Of a stretch of DNA of 7,744 bases, positions 6,553 to 7,744 are shown one piece after another. Source of the DNA: Magnetococcales bacterium (GTDB lineage: Bacteria; Pseudomonadota; Magnetococcia; Magnetococcales; Magnetaquicoccaceae); contig JADGCR010000103.1 of assembly GCA_015228895.1 (NCBI GenBank), positions 1 to 7,744 on the forward strand. Direction: 5' to 3'. Below the pieces are notes generated by a model that searched no databases, was not told the DNA's origin, and saw only the letters and a list, made by a program, of their open reading frames with translations. The first letter of the stretch is position 1. Each line of letters opens with the position of its first letter. The position numbers and the translations under genes were made by a program.

Positions 6553-7490
6553 GGCAACGTGGGGTTCGCTCGATGATTCACCTGATTTTTGTACACCTGG
6601 GAGTTGACGAAGGTGTCCAGCGAGATGGTGACGATCAGGAGCGGGAGAGAAACCAGGAGATGCAGTCCGGTCTGGGTGGTCATGCCCATCGGGAGGATGA
6701 AAGAGACCAGCAGGATCAGCAGGTTGGTCAGGAAGGCGGCCGCCACGATGATCAGGTTGATGCGGAAGGGGCGCAGCACGGAGGAGATGGCGACCACATA
6801 GGAAAAGGTGCGCAGGGCGTCTTTGATATAATGCACCTTGGAACGACCGATCCGTTTTGAGTAGGTGATCGGCATGAAGAACACGCTGTACGGTTTCTGG
6901 AGAAAGAGCACCGTCAGGGAGGTGGTAAACGAAAAAGTGGGACACAGCAGACTGCGATAGTCCAGAATATTGTATTTGTGGAATACCCGGTAGCCGCTGT
7001 TGAAGTCCGGCGCCGATATGCCGGACAGCATATAGATGATATAATACAGGGATTTGCGCATGATCCGGCCAGTCATGGAGGTATTGTCCGGGGTCCATTG
7101 TCTCTGTCCCACCACCATGTCGTGCCGGGAGAGGGCGGCGATCATGGTGGGCAGCACGGCTGGGTCGTAGGTGCCATCCGCGTCCAGGATGGCGACGACC
7201 GGATACCGGGCGACCTTGATCCCATCCATGATGGCGTTGCCATATCCCATGTTGATTTCATGCACCAGCACCCGCGCTCCGGCGGCCAGAGCGCGTTCCT
7301 GGGTCTGGTCCGTGGAGCCGTCGTCCACCACAATGATTTCGTAATCCAGTTCCGTGATCCGCAGGGCCTGGTGGATGCCCGCGATGGTCAACTGGATGGC
7401 GTTTTCCTCGTTTTTGCAGGGGAGAATGACGGAAACCGCGTTGATGGCCGCCTGCAGGAATGCGACGCCAGGTTCTGTCTTGTTGGTCAT
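6549..7490 (-). CDS. Family 2 glycosyltransferase with C-terminal membrane helices (polyprenyl-phosphate type)
   Basis: The product has 313 residues. The GT-A catalytic domain spans about 17-235: SVILPCKNEE (20-29), EIIVVDDGSTDQT (51-63), NMGYGNAIMDGI (80-91) and the metal-binding LDADGTYDP (102-110). DFNSGYRVF (162-170) matches the D-x-x-x-G-[FY]-R segment of dolichol- and polyprenyl-phosphate glycosyltransferases. Two hydrophobic helices follow (about 244-267 and 276-294), the ArnC/GtrB/DPM1-like arrangement that anchors the enzyme in the inner membrane. The family transfers a sugar from a nucleotide-sugar to polyprenyl phosphate on the cytoplasmic face. Here it could supply a GT-C enzyme such as the one encoded at the left of the window (inference). 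It is the first gene of the minus-strand operon and its stop overlaps the radical SAM start by 4 bases. The ATG at 7490 has a good ribosome binding site. The specific sugar is not predictable. Confidence 0.9.
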   Translation of the reverse strand: MTNKTEPGVAFLQAAINAVSVILPCKNEENAIQLTIAGIHQALRITELDYEIIVVDDGSTDQTQERALAAGARVLVHEINMGYGNAIMDGIKVARYPVVAILDADGTYDPAVLPTMIAALSRHDMVVGQRQWTPDNTSMTGRIMRKSLYYIIYMLSGISAPDFNSGYRVFHKYNILDYRSLLCPTFSFTTSLTVLFLQKPYSVFFMPITYSKRIGRSKVHYIKDALRTFSYVVAISSVLRPFRINLIIVAAAFLTNLLILLVSFILPMGMTTQTGLHLLVSLPLLIVTISLDTFVNSQVYKNQVNHRANPTLP

Positions 7491-7495
7491 ATGTG

Positions 7496-7503
7496 CTTCC
7501 TTA
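7496..7503 (-). promoter_or_regulatory. Ribosome binding site for the GT2 gene
   Basis: Read on the minus strand this is TAAGGAAG, with the purine core GGAAG ending 5 bases before the ATG at 7490. It is the clearest translation signal of the minus-strand operon and supports independent initiation there. The two downstream genes lack such sites. Confidence 0.7.
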
Positions 7504-7548
7504 GTCCGATGTTCGATCCCCGACCTTGCAGCGCAGCATACACCCTCA

Positions 7549-7744
7549 TCAATTTGCCATCAAATTCCACCATATCCGGAAAGATGTCAACAGAAATAGA
7601 GGTTGTGCATCGACGAGTCGTGGCCGACCGCGCTGAACCATTACGCGCAACACGACGGAACACCCGCACGAAAGCGGTCACATAAGCGGCCAACCCATCC
7701 ACGCACACCAGGATTCGCCAACTGCTGAGCGCATCACGAACCAT
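7549..7744 (-). pseudogene. Frameshifted, truncated transposase remnant
   Basis: Read on the minus strand from the window edge, one frame gives RILVCVDGLAAYVTAFVRVF, from about 7714 to 7655. This resembles the segment of DDE-type transposases around the second catalytic Asp followed by Y-V-x-A-F-x-x-V-F-R. The motif expected next in this group, G-R-P-R-L, is absent from that frame but present in the +1 frame as QRGRPRLVDAQP (about 7635-7600), which reaches a stop at 7551-7549. The homology therefore switches frame between about 7655 and 7635, and no C-terminal catalytic region follows. The first frame runs on to 7487, overlapping the GT2 start, but its second half has no recognisable character. 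The 5' part lies beyond the window. I infer a decayed insertion-sequence transposase; the IS family was not assigned with confidence. It lies just upstream of the GT2 operon, so the operon promoter may lie inside the remnant. Confidence 0.6.

Noticed and set aside
4999..6576. Long plus-strand open frame (525 codons) opposite the radical SAM gene
   Set aside because: It is a mirror of the radical SAM coding sequence. The translated product has low-complexity hydrophilic composition and no recognisable fold.
6553..7098. 182-codon N-terminal extension of the radical SAM frame
   Set aside because: This part overlaps the GT2 coding sequence in another frame and lacks protein character. The family N-terminus MNIVLYYPRL begins at 6552 with an ATGA overlap.
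7562..7590. Possible sigma70 promoter for the GT2 operon: TTGACA (7590-7585, minus strand)
   Set aside because: The -35 match is perfect, but at 17-base spacing the -10 reads GAATTT, matching only 2 of 6 consensus positions. It remains possible but is not supported enough to annotate.
7487..7600. Second half of the 85-codon minus-strand frame as a real small protein overlapping the GT2 start
   Set aside because: The frame continues past the point where transposase similarity moves to another frame, and the remaining residues have no recognisable character. The ATGA overlap with the GT2 start is probably fortuitous.
6978..7685. Plus-strand open frame (235 codons) opposite the GT2 gene
   Set aside because: It is antisense to clear GT2 motifs, His/Gly/Arg-rich and without a domain.

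Overview
The window is a densely packed, GC-rich stretch of bacterial DNA, apparently proteobacterial. Gene content and architecture suggest a Gram-negative cell-surface glycan locus: O-antigen, capsule, exopolysaccharide or a modified lipid-linked sugar. I cannot name the genus. No rRNA, tRNA, CRISPR array or intact insertion sequence is visible.

Left half (2-4287, plus strand): three genes run head to tail. The first is the C-terminal part of a FemAB/GNAT-like acyltransferase, cut by the left edge. The second is a polytopic inner-membrane protein of GT-C type (GT39/ArnT-like). The third is an asparagine synthetase-type glutamine amidotransferase (AsnB family). The first two overlap by 17 bases, and the third starts 28 bases after the second stops.

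Right half (4248-7490, minus strand): three genes form a very tight operon, read from right to left. They are a family 2 glycosyltransferase with two C-terminal membrane helices (polyprenyl-phosphate glycosyltransferase type), a B12-binding-domain radical SAM protein, and a class I SAM-dependent methyltransferase. The first junction is a 4-base ATGA overlap and the second a 1-base gap, so translation is probably coupled. The two gene sets converge and their last genes overlap tail to tail by 40 bases, leaving no room for a conventional terminator.

Right edge (about 7549-7744, minus strand): a frameshifted, truncated transposase remnant lies directly upstream of the glycosyltransferase operon, so this border of the cluster has been touched by a mobile element.

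How the genes may work together (inference): the GT2 enzyme would load a sugar onto polyprenyl phosphate in the cytoplasm. The GT-C protein could use such a lipid-linked sugar on the periplasmic side. The AsnB-like, FemAB-like, radical SAM and methyltransferase proteins could add amide, acyl or amino-acyl, and methyl decorations. The substrate is not readable from sequence. The most distinctive features are a radical SAM protein whose B12 domain lacks the usual cobalt-ligand motif, an A9 tract where loss of one A would fuse it to the downstream methyltransferase, and the decayed transposase at the border.
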